The notes: a model not told the origin generated them from the sequence alone. Counted from the stretch's first letter, positions 24,637 to 33,585 are shown. The stretch: DNA of 64,000 nt from Apibacter raozihei (GCF_004014855.1 NZ_CP034930.1:1178001-1242000); one strand, 5' to 3'. A program made the numbers and translations.

Positions 24637-26439
24637 TTAGAGTCCGGTAATACCCATTTGTTTCATAAGATAAGTAGCATTCATGTTCTTAGCAATACCT
24701 TCCTGCATCTTATAGGTAAATGATAATTTATCATGAGTAATATCAGCCTCGAAGCGATAGTTCTTAATATGATTCGGATACTCATTTTCTAAACAACCTA
24801 AAACTAAATCATGTGTAGCTATTATTCCATTACCATTTAATTGTATAAGCTGCTTCATTAAGGCTAAAGATCCTTTTTGTTTGTCTTCTGAATTAGTGCC
24901 CTTTAATATTTCATCTAAAATTATGAATAACTGCTCACCGGATTTTAGTCTGTCAATAATCATTTTTAAACGCTTTAATTCCGAAAAAAAATAAGATTCA
25001 TTATCAACTAATGAGTCGGTGGTTCTTAAATTTGTAACCAAATTACCCGGATAGAAATTTAAGGTTTTAGCACAAACCGGTGCACCTATGCAGGCAAGAA
25101 GATGAGTTACTCCAATAGTTCTGAGATATGTACTTTTTCCAGCCATATTTGCGCCGGTAATGACCATAAAAAAAGAGTTGTTTTTAATTTGTATATCGTT
25201 TTTTATACAAATATCTCTCGGTATGAGTGGATGACCTAAATCTTTACCTTCGAAATTGAAGTGATCTGTAATAGGGAGTGGGTAAATATAATCGGGGTGA
25301 TTGTAACTAAAAACAGAAAGAGATGATAGTGCATCAAATCGGGAAAGTGCCTCAAACCATAAAGGAATTTCATTTTGATGTTTTTCAATCCATTGTTCAA
25401 TCTTAATAGCATAACGTACATTCCAGAATAAAACCGGATTAAAAAATAAGACCACCGGATAGGAAAGTCCCATATTTATGTTGGAACAATATCTTTCCAG
25501 CTTTTTTATGGCAAGAGACGCTTGTGTAGTACCAGATTTTAAAAAATTCTGATTAGTGTTTAATAAATTACTTTCAAATTTTTGATTTTCGATCAGTTGA
25601 AATAGAGAGTGGTAATTGGAAAGTTGGTCTGTTTTTTTATCAAAAATATCCAGGACAGTATGAATAGATTTTATAGAAGAAGAACTTAAAGCAAATGTTA
25701 TTAACCATAATGGAATAAATGTTATGAAGGGGAGCATACCTGTAAAACAGAGGACTAAAGTAATCAAATAAATAACAGGAACTAGTAAAGATACAGTTTC
25801 CCAGAATTTATTTTTATATAAAAGATTTTTATGAGAAAAAGAAGAGGTAAACTTTGTAGTATCTATGTCTTCTTTTTTGTCAAGGTTGCCTATAACTCTA
25901 AAGTGATGAATTAACTGCTGACTTCCTGTAAGTTCTTTAATAGCTTCTTGTTGTTCAATAATTTTTTGTTTATCACTTAATGGATATAAAAACAAGTCAG
26001 ATAAATATTTTTTACCCATTTTAGTAATGGTGCGATTGATTGATTGAAATAAGGATCGTTCACCAAATAAATCCAGATCATAGCAAAAACTATGTTCAGT
26101 TAGAATATTTTCAGGAGCACCGTCAAAAGGACTAAAGTCATAGTTAATACTCTTACATTCATTTTCTGCAAGCTGAATCATAGTTAAGGCATAATTTTTT
26201 TTATAAAAAAGCTTGTCGTGAATTTTTAATAAAACAATAAAGCCTATAAGAAAAACAAATATGTTGCTAATCAGGTAAAAAGTATGACTCCATAAGATGT
26301 AGGAGAGTAATATTCCGCCAATAGTCCAGATAAAACGCAGTAAGGCGATAAGAAAAATCTGTTTTTTTAAAGGTTCTAATTTTTGTTTTTCTTTATTTAT
26401 AATTTCAAGATAATAATTATTTAATTCGTTATAATTCAT
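24637..26439 (-). CDS. Membrane-anchored MutS-family ATPase
   Basis: The 600-residue protein has two pairs of hydrophobic segments (about 26-70 and 210-260) in its N-terminal half and a C-terminal MutS ATPase domain: Walker A FMVITGANMAGKSTYLRTIG (about 424-443), NLRTTDSLVDNESYFFSEL, Walker B FIILDEILKGTNSEDKQKGSLAL and IIATHDLVLG. Mismatch-recognition and connector domains of MutS are absent, so a role in classic mismatch repair is unlikely. This membrane-bound type is widespread in Bacteroidota and its function is unknown. A complete promoter lies directly at the start codon, predicting a leaderless mRNA. Confidence 0.85.
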   Translation of the reverse strand: MNYNELNNYYLEIINKEKQKLEPLKKQIFLIALLRFIWTIGGILLSYILWSHTFYLISNIFVFLIGFIVLLKIHDKLFYKKNYALTMIQLAENECKSINYDFSPFDGAPENILTEHSFCYDLDLFGERSLFQSINRTITKMGKKYLSDLFLYPLSDKQKIIEQQEAIKELTGSQQLIHHFRVIGNLDKKEDIDTTKFTSSFSHKNLLYKNKFWETVSLLVPVIYLITLVLCFTGMLPFITFIPLWLITFALSSSSIKSIHTVLDIFDKKTDQLSNYHSLFQLIENQKFESNLLNTNQNFLKSGTTQASLAIKKLERYCSNINMGLSYPVVLFFNPVLFWNVRYAIKIEQWIEKHQNEIPLWFEALSRFDALSSLSVFSYNHPDYIYPLPITDHFNFEGKDLGHPLIPRDICIKNDIQIKNNSFFMVITGANMAGKSTYLRTIGVTHLLACIGAPVCAKTLNFYPGNLVTNLRTTDSLVDNESYFFSELKRLKMIIDRLKSGEQLFIILDEILKGTNSEDKQKGSLALMKQLIQLNGNGIIATHDLVLGCLENEYPNHIKNYRFEADITHDKLSFTYKMQEGIAKNMNATYLMKQMGITGL

Positions 26440-26443
26440 GTTT

Positions 26444-26474
26444 CAAAGATAATTTAATAGAATTTATTTTTCAA
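26444..26474 (-). promoter_or_regulatory. Promoter of the MutS-like gene
   Basis: TTG (26474-26472), a 20-base spacer and TATCTTTG (26451-26444) match the -33/-7 pattern. The -7 element ends 5 bases before the ATG, so transcription should begin at or next to the start codon. Confidence 0.65.
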
Positions 26475-26541
26475 TAAATAAATATCTTATAACGGTTTTT
26501 TTTATTTTTTATATCTTGCTGATAGTTGTAAACTAACGACT

Positions 26542-27501
26542 ATGAATGATGAAAGTTTAAAAAGATTTAACAGGATCATTTCTATTATGACCTTTTTGCA
26601 ATCAAAGAAAATTATAAAAGCTCAGGATTTAGCTTCTCGTTTTGATGTAAGTATAAGAACCATATACAGAGATATTCGTTCTTTAGAAAAAGCAGGTATT
26701 CCTATAGTAAGTGAAGCCGGTACAGGGTATTCTATAATGGAAGGATACCGTTTACCTCCGGTTATGTTTAGTAAAGAAGAGGCACTTAGTTTTATAACTG
26801 CTGAAAAATTAATGACAAAATTTACGGATCAGGGAATAGGTGCACATTATATATCGGCCATGGTTAAAATTAAGTCAGTGTTACGTTCTAGTCAGAAAGA
26901 TGCAGTAAGCCGTATTGAAAATAGAATTGATATTCGTTCTGTAAATTCTTTTTCAGGGTCAGATATAGTAAACTCTTTACAGATTGTTTTAGAAAGTATT
27001 GTAGCAAAAAGACAGAGTATTATAAAATATAAATCGGTTACAGATGAAATAACTTGTAGAACAATTGAACCGGTAGGTATATTTTTTCAAAATAGTTTCT
27101 GGTATATCATGGGGTATTGTCTGCTTAGAAAGGATTACAGGCAATTTCGTACAGACAGGATATTAAATATCATTCAGACAGATAAAGAATTTACCAGTAC
27201 TCATGGGGAATTGTCAGATTATAAAACCGAATATTGCACAGGCTCTAAAATTAGAGTAAAAATATTAGTAGATAAGTTAACGGCTAAATATTTAGTTAAT
27301 GCAAAAACTGGTTTTGGATTTATTTCAGAAAGAGAAGTAAGAAATCAGATAGAAATGACATTTCAAACTGCTGATATTAATGAAGGATTTCCCCGTTGGT
27401 TTTTATCTTTTGCAGATTATGCAACTATATTGGAGCCGGAAGAACTTAAGGTTACTGTGAAAAATATTTTCTATAACATTAAAAGCAAACACGGGTTTTA
27501 G
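26542..27501 (+). CDS. WYL-domain transcriptional regulator (YafY-like)
   Basis: A 319-residue regulator with an N-terminal winged HTH of DeoR type (about 5-60: LASRFDVSIRTIYRDIRSLEKAGIPIVSEAG and GYRLPP) and a C-terminal WYL domain (about 150-245: IIKYKSVTDEITCRTIEPVGIFFQNSFWYIMGYC, DYRQFRTDRI). WYL proteins sense nucleic-acid or nucleotide ligands. The canonical WYL tripeptide reads FWYIMGY here, as in many YafY-type members. It is divergent from the MutS-like gene and convergent with the DinB gene. The targets are unknown. Confidence 0.9.
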   Translation: MNDESLKRFNRIISIMTFLQSKKIIKAQDLASRFDVSIRTIYRDIRSLEKAGIPIVSEAGTGYSIMEGYRLPPVMFSKEEALSFITAEKLMTKFTDQGIGAHYISAMVKIKSVLRSSQKDAVSRIENRIDIRSVNSFSGSDIVNSLQIVLESIVAKRQSIIKYKSVTDEITCRTIEPVGIFFQNSFWYIMGYCLLRKDYRQFRTDRILNIIQTDKEFTSTHGELSDYKTEYCTGSKIRVKILVDKLTAKYLVNAKTGFGFISEREVRNQIEMTFQTADINEGFPRWFLSFADYATILEPEELKVTVKNIFYNIKSKHGF

Positions 27502-27566
27502 TTATATTTTCTTGTAACATAATCTATAGTTAAAAAAAATATAGATTATTGCTTTATATAATGAAA

Positions 27567-27592
27567 AAAGGTCTTGTAAAAAGACCTTTATA
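27567..27592. terminator. Bidirectional terminator between the WYL and DinB genes
   Basis: Nine-bp arms AAAGGTCTT and AAGACCTTT with the loop GTAAA lie between the convergent genes. Confidence 0.8.
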
Positions 27593-27597
27593 ATAAG

Positions 27598-28065
27598 TTA
27601 CATCTCCCAAAAGAAAGGAGGTTCTATTCCTAAAGCCCTTAAGTAGGTAAATCCCTGAGCTCTGTGATGTATTTCGTTATCGATAAAATAAAAAATGCTA
27701 TGAATTATAGGAAGGTTGTATTGTCCGTACAAATTAAATTTTTCAGGAAATTTTTCTGCAGGAATCTGTTTAAAATACGTGTTGATTATTTCTGTCTGTT
27801 CATCCCAACATTTAAGAATTTCTTCTTTTGTGGAAAGTCCTAAACTTTCTGCATGAGGCTCTTGAGTTTTCTCTACAATTTGTTTGAGTCCCGGACCTGC
27901 AATTGCCAATAATTCTTCTATCATTTGAGAAAAAGGCCTCATGCCTCCGATTGAAAATTCAAATAAATCTTTTTCAGGGAATTTTTCAATCGTTTTCCGG
28001 GTAACTCTTCGGTGTCCCTGAAAATATTCTAATAATTGAGCAGGATTTAAAATGCCATCTTTCAT
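27598..28065 (-). CDS. DinB family protein
   Basis: The open frame reaches 28092, but a perfect -7 element covers 28097-28090, so the ATG at 28065 (MKDGILNPAQLLEYFQGHRRVT) is the start, giving 155 residues. The fold is a DinB/YfiT-like four-helix bundle with metal-ligand positions in FQGHRRVTRKTIEKF and in the C-terminal block DNEIHHRAQGFTYLRALG. Such proteins are often thiol-dependent metalloenzymes; no substrate can be assigned. Confidence 0.85.
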   Translation of the reverse strand: MKDGILNPAQLLEYFQGHRRVTRKTIEKFPEKDLFEFSIGGMRPFSQMIEELLAIAGPGLKQIVEKTQEPHAESLGLSTKEEILKCWDEQTEIINTYFKQIPAEKFPEKFNLYGQYNLPIIHSIFYFIDNEIHHRAQGFTYLRALGIEPPFFWEM

Positions 28066-28089
28066 AATTGTGTATTTATAATTATAATA

Positions 28090-28097
28090 CAAAGGTA
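28090..28097 (-). promoter_or_regulatory. -7 element of the DinB gene
   Basis: TACCTTTG on the minus strand matches TAnnTTTG and ends 25 bases before the chosen ATG. It rules out the longer start at 28092. Confidence 0.55.
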
Positions 28098-28156
28098 AAA
28101 GAGGGGAGTGACAACTGTGTGTCAGTGATATTTATGGAGTTAGGTTTTTATATAAA

Positions 28157-28187
28157 AAAAGTCCGGTTTTAAAAAAACCGGACTTTT
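28157..28187. terminator. Strong terminator of lon
   Basis: Fourteen-bp arms, AAAAGTCCGGTTTT and its exact complement, with a 3-base loop lie 18 bases past the lon stop, with A/T tracts in the arms on both sides. Confidence 0.9.
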
Positions 28188-28204
28188 ATATAATCATTGA
28201 ACTG

Positions 28205-30610
28205 TTACAAAGCGAGTTCAATTACTTCAGACATTTGTGATACGTAATGAATTTTTAATCCTTTAATGTATTCGGGCTTAATCTTATCGATATCTTTTTT
28301 ATTTTCTTCACATAAGATTACGTTGGTAATTCCAGCTCTTTTAGCTGCTAATATTTTCTCTTTAATCCCCCCTACAGGTAAAACTTTACCTCGTAAAGTT
28401 ATTTCTCCGGTCATCGCCCATTTGGATTTTACCTTATTTCCTGTAAATGAAGATACCAGAGAGGTTAACATTGCAATACCGGCAGAAGGTCCGTCTTTAG
28501 GTGTAGCTCCTTCCGGCACATGTATGTGTACGTTACTTTCTTCTAATTTTAAAGGATCTATTCCAAACTTTTCATAATTCGCTTTAATATATTCCAAAGC
28601 AATAGTTGCAGATTCTTTCATAACATTGCCCAGATTTCCTGTCATAGTAAGCAGTCCTTTTCCTTTGGATAAAATGCTTTCAATAAAAAGAATATCTCCT
28701 CCAACCTGAGTCCAGGCAAGTCCGGTAACTACACCAGGAACTGTATTGTTTTCTGATTCTTCAGGCTTCATGGGAGGTCCAAGAATTTCTTCTAATTTTT
28801 CTCTGGAAAGTTTCTTGTTATATTCTGTGTCACGTGTAATCAACAAGGCAATATGTCTTACAACTTTGGCTATTTTTCTTTCTAAATTCCTTACACCTGA
28901 TTCTCTGGTATAAGCCTGAATAATAAATTCCAATTCTTTTTTACCTATAGATAAGTCTTTTTTGCTTAAGCCGTGTTCCAATATTTGTTTAGGTAAAAGA
29001 TATTTAGTGGCAATTTCTACTTTTTCTTCAATAGTATATCCGGAAATGTCAATAATTTCCATACGATCCAACAGGGCCGGTTGTATGGTAGATAAACTAT
29101 TAGCAGTAGCTATAAACAATACTTTAGATAAATCATAATCTATATCCAGAAAGTTATCGTGAAAAGTACTGTTTTGTTCCGGATCTAAAACTTCCAACAA
29201 TGCAGAAGAAGGATCACCATGCCCGCTGGTGGTAATTTTGTCAATTTCATCTAAAACCATTACCGGGTTGGAAGTCCCAGCTTTTTTAATAGATTGTATA
29301 ATTCTTCCCGGCATTGCACCAATATAGGTTTTACGATGCCCTCGTATTTCAGATTCGTCATGTAATCCCCCTAAGGCCATCCTAATATATTTTCTTCCTA
29401 AAGCAGATGCTATTGACTTACCTAAGGAGGTTTTACCTACTCCCGGAGGGCCGTAAAGACAAATTATGGGAGATTTCATATCTCCTTTAAGTTTTAAAAC
29501 AGCTAAATATTCTAGAATACGCTCTTTAACATCATCTAATCCAAAATGATCTTTGTTTAAAACTTTTTCTGCATTTATAATATCAAAATTGTCTTTTGAG
29601 AATTTTTCCCAAGGTAAATCCAGCATTAATTCAAGATAATTTCTCTGAACTCCATAATCAGGAGTTTGAGGATTCATCCTGACCATACGATTTAATTCTT
29701 TTTCGAAATGCTCTTCAACAGCTTTACTCCATTTCTTTTTCGAAGCTTTATCTCTCATTTCTTCAGCTTCAGCTTCATAAGATACTCCACCCAGTTCTTC
29801 CTGTATGGTTTTCATTTGCTGATGAAGAAAATATTCTCTCTGCTGTTTATTGAGATCTGTGTTTACTTTATCGTGAATGGAATTTTTAAGAGAAATTTTC
29901 TGTAATTCCAGATTTAAATACTTTAAAGTTTTAGCTGCACGATCTGAAAGATTATCGATTTCTAATAATTCCTGTTTTTCAGGTAAAGGCAGGTCAAGGT
30001 TTGATGCAACAAAATTAACCAACAACGTGCTTCCTTCAATATTTTTTAAAGCAAAAGAGGCTTCCGAAGGAATAGCCGGATTTTCATGTATAGTTTTGAT
30101 TGCCGTTTCTCTTAAACTTTCCAATAGAACATTAAAATGTTCCTGATTTTTTGTTGTCTTTTTTTTCTTATCTTCCAATAAAGTAACTTCGGCTCTCATG
30201 TAAGGTTCATCTTCAATAATATTGTTTAATGAAAATTTACGAACCCCCTGAATAATTACCATAGAACTACCATCAGGCATTTTCAGTAATTTCAATATTT
30301 TACCAACTGTACCTATTTTGTGTAAATCTTCTATTTGTGGATTATCGGTTTTGACGTCTTTTTGTGTGACAACGGCAATGATTTTGTCCGATTTTTGCGC
30401 TTCCTGCAATAGCTTAATAGATTTAGTTCTTCCTGCAGTTATTGGAATAACTACGCCGGGAAATAAAACTACATTTCTTACGGGCAAAAGTGGAAGTACA
30501 TTTTGGAATGACTCGTTCATCATTTTGTCTTCTTCTTCCTGACTTAATAACGGAATAAATTCGCTATCATTTTGCATTACCTGATCTAATGACAAGATGT
30601 CAAATTTCAT
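28205..30610 (-). CDS. lon: ATP-dependent protease Lon
   Basis: An 801-residue LonA: N-terminal substrate domain (about 35-240, beginning PLLPVRNVVLFPGVVIPI), helical segment, AAA module with GPPGVGKTSLGKSIA (about 388-402), MALGGLHDESEIRGHRKTYIGAMPGRI and VLDEIDKI, and the protease domain with catalytic Ser in PKDGPSAGIAM (about 706) and the Lys in GGIKEKILAAKRAGI. It degrades misfolded and regulatory proteins in the cytoplasm. Monocistronic. Confidence 0.97.
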   Translation of the reverse strand: MKFDILSLDQVMQNDSEFIPLLSQEEEDKMMNESFQNVLPLLPVRNVVLFPGVVIPITAGRTKSIKLLQEAQKSDKIIAVVTQKDVKTDNPQIEDLHKIGTVGKILKLLKMPDGSSMVIIQGVRKFSLNNIIEDEPYMRAEVTLLEDKKKKTTKNQEHFNVLLESLRETAIKTIHENPAIPSEASFALKNIEGSTLLVNFVASNLDLPLPEKQELLEIDNLSDRAAKTLKYLNLELQKISLKNSIHDKVNTDLNKQQREYFLHQQMKTIQEELGGVSYEAEAEEMRDKASKKKWSKAVEEHFEKELNRMVRMNPQTPDYGVQRNYLELMLDLPWEKFSKDNFDIINAEKVLNKDHFGLDDVKERILEYLAVLKLKGDMKSPIICLYGPPGVGKTSLGKSIASALGRKYIRMALGGLHDESEIRGHRKTYIGAMPGRIIQSIKKAGTSNPVMVLDEIDKITTSGHGDPSSALLEVLDPEQNSTFHDNFLDIDYDLSKVLFIATANSLSTIQPALLDRMEIIDISGYTIEEKVEIATKYLLPKQILEHGLSKKDLSIGKKELEFIIQAYTRESGVRNLERKIAKVVRHIALLITRDTEYNKKLSREKLEEILGPPMKPEESENNTVPGVVTGLAWTQVGGDILFIESILSKGKGLLTMTGNLGNVMKESATIALEYIKANYEKFGIDPLKLEESNVHIHVPEGATPKDGPSAGIAMLTSLVSSFTGNKVKSKWAMTGEITLRGKVLPVGGIKEKILAAKRAGITNVILCEENKKDIDKIKPEYIKGLKIHYVSQMSEVIELAL

Positions 30611-30766
30611 AATGTTATATATTTTATTTTATGACAAACCTTCTGTTCTTTAATTGAATTTAAAATAAATATAGAGTATGATAATTCTGTATGTTTTTGA
30701 AAATTAGAGTATAAAGAAAACAGTGTCATATTCTGTTACTTACAAAAGTCAATTAATATGCCAAAT

Positions 30767-30803
30767 AAAAAAGAATATCACTTGCTGCCTCACAGCTGCA
30801 AGA
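30767..30803 (-). terminator. Probable terminator after the T9SS mini-protein gene
   Basis: The minus strand reads CTTGC-A-GCTG ... CAGC-A-AG (30802-30781), a stem with one mismatch, followed 8 bases later by six T residues. The spacing before the T tract is longer than usual. Confidence 0.5.
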
Positions 30804-30832
30804 ATAAGTAACATACAATTTGTAGAATATTT

Positions 30833-31183
30833 TTATATTTTAATAAGAGTAAGAATTTCAACCTCGCCATCTGCATAAGAAACCTTAATAAAATATCTTC
30901 CCGTAGGAAGTTTCGCGACATTAAGTTCTTGTCTGGCGTTGTTGTCAGAGATTTCTCTGTTGATAACAGAACTTCCTACCATAGACAAAACTGATATGTT
31001 TTTTATTTTAGTAGATGTTGTGTTTTTTATAATGGTAAAATCCGTAGCAGGATTAGGGAACAGCAGAGATCGTGTGGTTTTTTCGTTAAAACTAATATAC
31101 GAAGTTTGTGTTGGTAGTTCGTTTTTCGCAACTACCAAGTTAAATGAAAGAAAAATAAATATAAAAGATAGAACTTTCACCAT
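30833..31183 (-). CDS. Small secreted protein made of a signal peptide and a T9SS sorting domain
   Basis: A 116-residue protein. Residues 1-20 form a signal peptide (MVKVLSFIFIFLSFNLVVAK). From about 38 to the end it is a type A T9SS C-terminal domain: SLLFPNPATDFTIIKN, KNISVLSMVGSSVINREI, LNVAKLPTGRYFIKVSY and a final LTLIKI strand. Only about 20 residues separate the two signals, so there is almost no passenger domain. It could be a remnant of a larger cargo gene or a stand-alone sorting-domain protein. It sits alone between lon and a polysaccharide deacetylase gene. Confidence 0.85.
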   Translation of the reverse strand: MVKVLSFIFIFLSFNLVVAKNELPTQTSYISFNEKTTRSLLFPNPATDFTIIKNTTSTKIKNISVLSMVGSSVINREISDNNARQELNVAKLPTGRYFIKVSYADGEVEILTLIKI

Positions 31184-31266
31184 AACTATATTATGCTAAC
31201 AAAATTAATAATAATTTAGATACAAAACAACACAATTTTAAAGAACATTAATTGTGCCAAAAAAAA

Positions 31267-32184
31267 TTATTTTAAAAAGTCTATTTGCTGTTTAATTTGT
31301 TTTCTATGTTTAGTCTCATTATTAAATAATAAATTTTTAAGATTTTCCCAGTATTCACCTACAATTAATTTCTTTTTCAATTTGGAAGTAGAACCGTGAC
31401 TTAAACCAAACCTAGGGATATTATAAAGAAGGTCTTTACGATTTAATTTTTTATATGTAAAACTAAAAGCATAATCAATAGATGTGTTTTCAAGTAAATT
31501 AATTTCTCGCTTTCCATAGTCTGTTTTAAAAACGCCGTTAGGGTAAGCGAATAATTTAATGGGTTGATTTAGTATGTCACTTAGTTCATTTATCGATTGA
31601 TTGATCTCATTATATGCAATGTCATCGGATTCATTAGCAAGAATAGGATGATTGAGAGTATGTGCTCCTATAAGAAAGTGTCCGGAATTGTTTAACTCTT
31701 TTAATTCTGAGATATTCATATTCCTTCTAGGCCTTGAAGATATTTGATTTTCTGTTTTATAAATTGAAATTATATCAAGAATATCAGATATTTTCATATT
31801 TTTTAACATGGAATAGAGATAAAAATCTTTCATGAACTCTATGCTGATATTAAATTTTTTTGAAATAATTTGTCGAACATAATTTTCATTATATCCCTCC
31901 ATTTCTTGAAACCAAAAATTAGTTTCAGACTTAAGAATGTAAGGAGAAACAAAAATAGCAGCCTGCAAATTATATTTTTTTAAAATTGGATAAATGATAG
32001 TGTAATCTGTTAAACAACCATCGTCCACAGTTATAAAGAAAGAATTTTCCTTTATTTTTTCACCTTTATAAAACCTCTGGATGTCTTCCATTTTGCAAGG
32101 ACTGTACATAGATAATAAAAGTTGAATGGTTTCTTCAAACCATTTTGGGTCATTTATTTCGTGGAAGTTAATAATCTTAATCAT
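31267..32184 (-). CDS. Polysaccharide deacetylase (NodB-like) family protein
   Basis: The ATG at 32184 overlaps the last codons of the upstream gene (...TATGATTAA...) by 8 bases and gives 305 residues starting MIKIINFHEIND; the longer frame to 32232 is disfavoured. The NodB fold is shown by SFFITVDDGCLTDYTIIYPILKKY (metal and catalytic Asp pair), AAIFVSPYIL, ISELKELNNSGHFLIGAHTLNHPIL (His pair) and KLFAYPNGVF. Members remove acetyl groups from cell-surface sugars. No signal peptide is seen, so it may act in the cytoplasm. It is the last gene of an ACP-GNAT-deacetylase operon. Confidence 0.85.
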   Translation of the reverse strand: MIKIINFHEINDPKWFEETIQLLLSMYSPCKMEDIQRFYKGEKIKENSFFITVDDGCLTDYTIIYPILKKYNLQAAIFVSPYILKSETNFWFQEMEGYNENYVRQIISKKFNISIEFMKDFYLYSMLKNMKISDILDIISIYKTENQISSRPRRNMNISELKELNNSGHFLIGAHTLNHPILANESDDIAYNEINQSINELSDILNQPIKLFAYPNGVFKTDYGKREINLLENTSIDYAFSFTYKKLNRKDLLYNIPRFGLSHGSTSKLKKKLIVGEYWENLKNLLFNNETKHRKQIKQQIDFLK

Positions 32185-33232
32185 ATACAAATTTATTAGT
32201 ACCAAAATAATACTCTGCATCACTGTCAGCATATGAAAGTTGAAATTCTGTATTAGTATCAGAAGGTTCGATAGTAATATGCTTAGAAAATGTACTAAAT
32301 ACTGATGTGGAACTTAGCTTTTTAAAATTGTTGTTAAATAATATATTGTTACAAGCAGTCAAAGAAGAAGAGGTAATGATGGCAAATAGATTTAATTTTT
32401 CAGATAGTTTTGTAACGCTATTTATAATAGTTTGGAGTTCGGAAGGATTATTTAAATCATATCTGTAGTCAACAAGCATTAAACAATTAACAGCTTTCCA
32501 ACGTACCGGTCTTACAACAAAAAATGAAGGATTATTTTGATCAGTGTGTATGGTAGATTGATAAATATAATAGCGATTTTTTTTGTGTAAAAATCTCCAG
32601 CTCATAAAATCTTTATCCCTCAGTGTCTCTATAATTTCTTCATTCCATTGTGGAGTATTAATAACAAAATCATCAATATTTGTAATTAGTCTGAAATTTT
32701 GATTTTCATAGTGTGAAAAATTTAATTGATCAGGGAAATTATATTGATGTAATGAAGGATTTTTTATTTTAAAAAAACGATGAAATAAGAATTTTACAAT
32801 ATGATAGTAACTGGTAGGTTTATAAAAAAAGTTAAGTTCTCCAATAATTTTACATCCTAATTTTTGTTGTAATTTAAGTGCATTCGTAGATGCATTCATC
32901 CCAAAATAGTAGTCTTTTTTTATGAATAGTTTTGCCAATCCTATTCCAATTCCAAACTTTCTGTATTCTTCATCAACAAAATAATCCTGCCCCCAATAAC
33001 CAGAATAAATATTATTTTTAAAAGCAAACTTTTCCGGAAGTGTGATAGATTGTCCGACAATCTTATCATCATTAAGACATATGTATACGGATTCTAAAGA
33101 ATTAGAGTTAGGATTGTCTAAAAGTCTGTATTTTAAATATTCAGCTTGGCTGGGGATAAAAGGAAAAATTTTTTCATTAAATAAAACAATTTTTTCAAAA
33201 TCACCAATATGGGCATTTCTATAATTTACCAT
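32177..33232 (-). CDS. GNAT-family acyl/acetyltransferase
   Basis: A 351-residue protein. The N-terminal half (about 1-140) is a GNAT domain: YRNAHIGDFEKIVLFNEKIFP, DKIVGQSITLPEKF, GYWGQDYFVDEEYRKFGIGIGLAKLF (acyl-CoA or ACP loop) and STNALKLQQKLGCKIIG. The second half (about 170-340) has no motif I can name but its strand pattern could be a second GNAT-like or FemX-like lobe. It lies between an acyl carrier protein gene and a deacetylase gene, so the acyl donor may be the ACP. The substrate is unknown. Confidence 0.75.
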   Translation of the reverse strand: MVNYRNAHIGDFEKIVLFNEKIFPFIPSQAEYLKYRLLDNPNSNSLESVYICLNDDKIVGQSITLPEKFAFKNNIYSGYWGQDYFVDEEYRKFGIGIGLAKLFIKKDYYFGMNASTNALKLQQKLGCKIIGELNFFYKPTSYYHIVKFLFHRFFKIKNPSLHQYNFPDQLNFSHYENQNFRLITNIDDFVINTPQWNEEIIETLRDKDFMSWRFLHKKNRYYIYQSTIHTDQNNPSFFVVRPVRWKAVNCLMLVDYRYDLNNPSELQTIINSVTKLSEKLNLFAIITSSSLTACNNILFNNNFKKLSSTSVFSTFSKHITIEPSDTNTEFQLSYADSDAEYYFGTNKFVYD

Positions 33233-33298
33233 ACTGAAGAATGATAATTCAATTTGATATTACTTGTATGATTCAAAAGATTAAATAAAATTTTTTTT

Positions 33299-33520
33299 CT
33301 ATTTTTTTGACTGTATGGAATTATATAATTCTTCAATACTTTTAAATTTAGCTAATTCATCAATAGCTATATCTACCTTATACTCATCCTCAATCATCAT
33401 TTGTATAGTAACGGCGGTAAGAGAATCCCAGAAATCCGAATTAATATAATCGGTTTGTGGATTCAGGTTTAGTGATGTATCTTCCAGCTGATTTTTAAAT
33501 TTGTCTATAAATTCGTTCAT
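33299..33520 (-). CDS. Acyl carrier protein (specialised, second copy)
   Basis: A 73-residue acidic protein with the phosphopantetheine attachment site in SDFWDSLTAVTIQMMIEDEY; the serine of DSL is at about 34. It differs strongly from the housekeeping AcpP at 61896-62135 (which has [10 protein letters not shown]). A TAACTTTG -7 element at 33547-33540 precedes it. It heads an operon with a GNAT protein and a deacetylase, pointing to acyl transfer onto a glycan or small molecule. Confidence 0.85.
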   Translation of the reverse strand: MNEFIDKFKNQLEDTSLNLNPQTDYINSDFWDSLTAVTIQMMIEDEYKVDIAIDELAKFKSIEELYNSIQSKK

Positions 33521-33539
33521 TTAATAAATATTTAGGAAA

Positions 33540-33547
33540 CAAAGTTA
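33540..33547 (-). promoter_or_regulatory. -7 element of the ACP-GNAT-deacetylase operon
   Basis: TAACTTTG on the minus strand fits TAnnTTTG and ends 20 bases before the ACP start codon. Confidence 0.5.
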
Positions 33548-33585
33548 AGTATTTTTTGAATTTGATAATCGTGTGTAAATGTTTT

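Noticed and set aside
24637-26439. MutS or MutS2 mismatch-repair protein
   Set aside because: The mismatch-binding and connector domains and the Smr domain are absent, and membrane segments are present.
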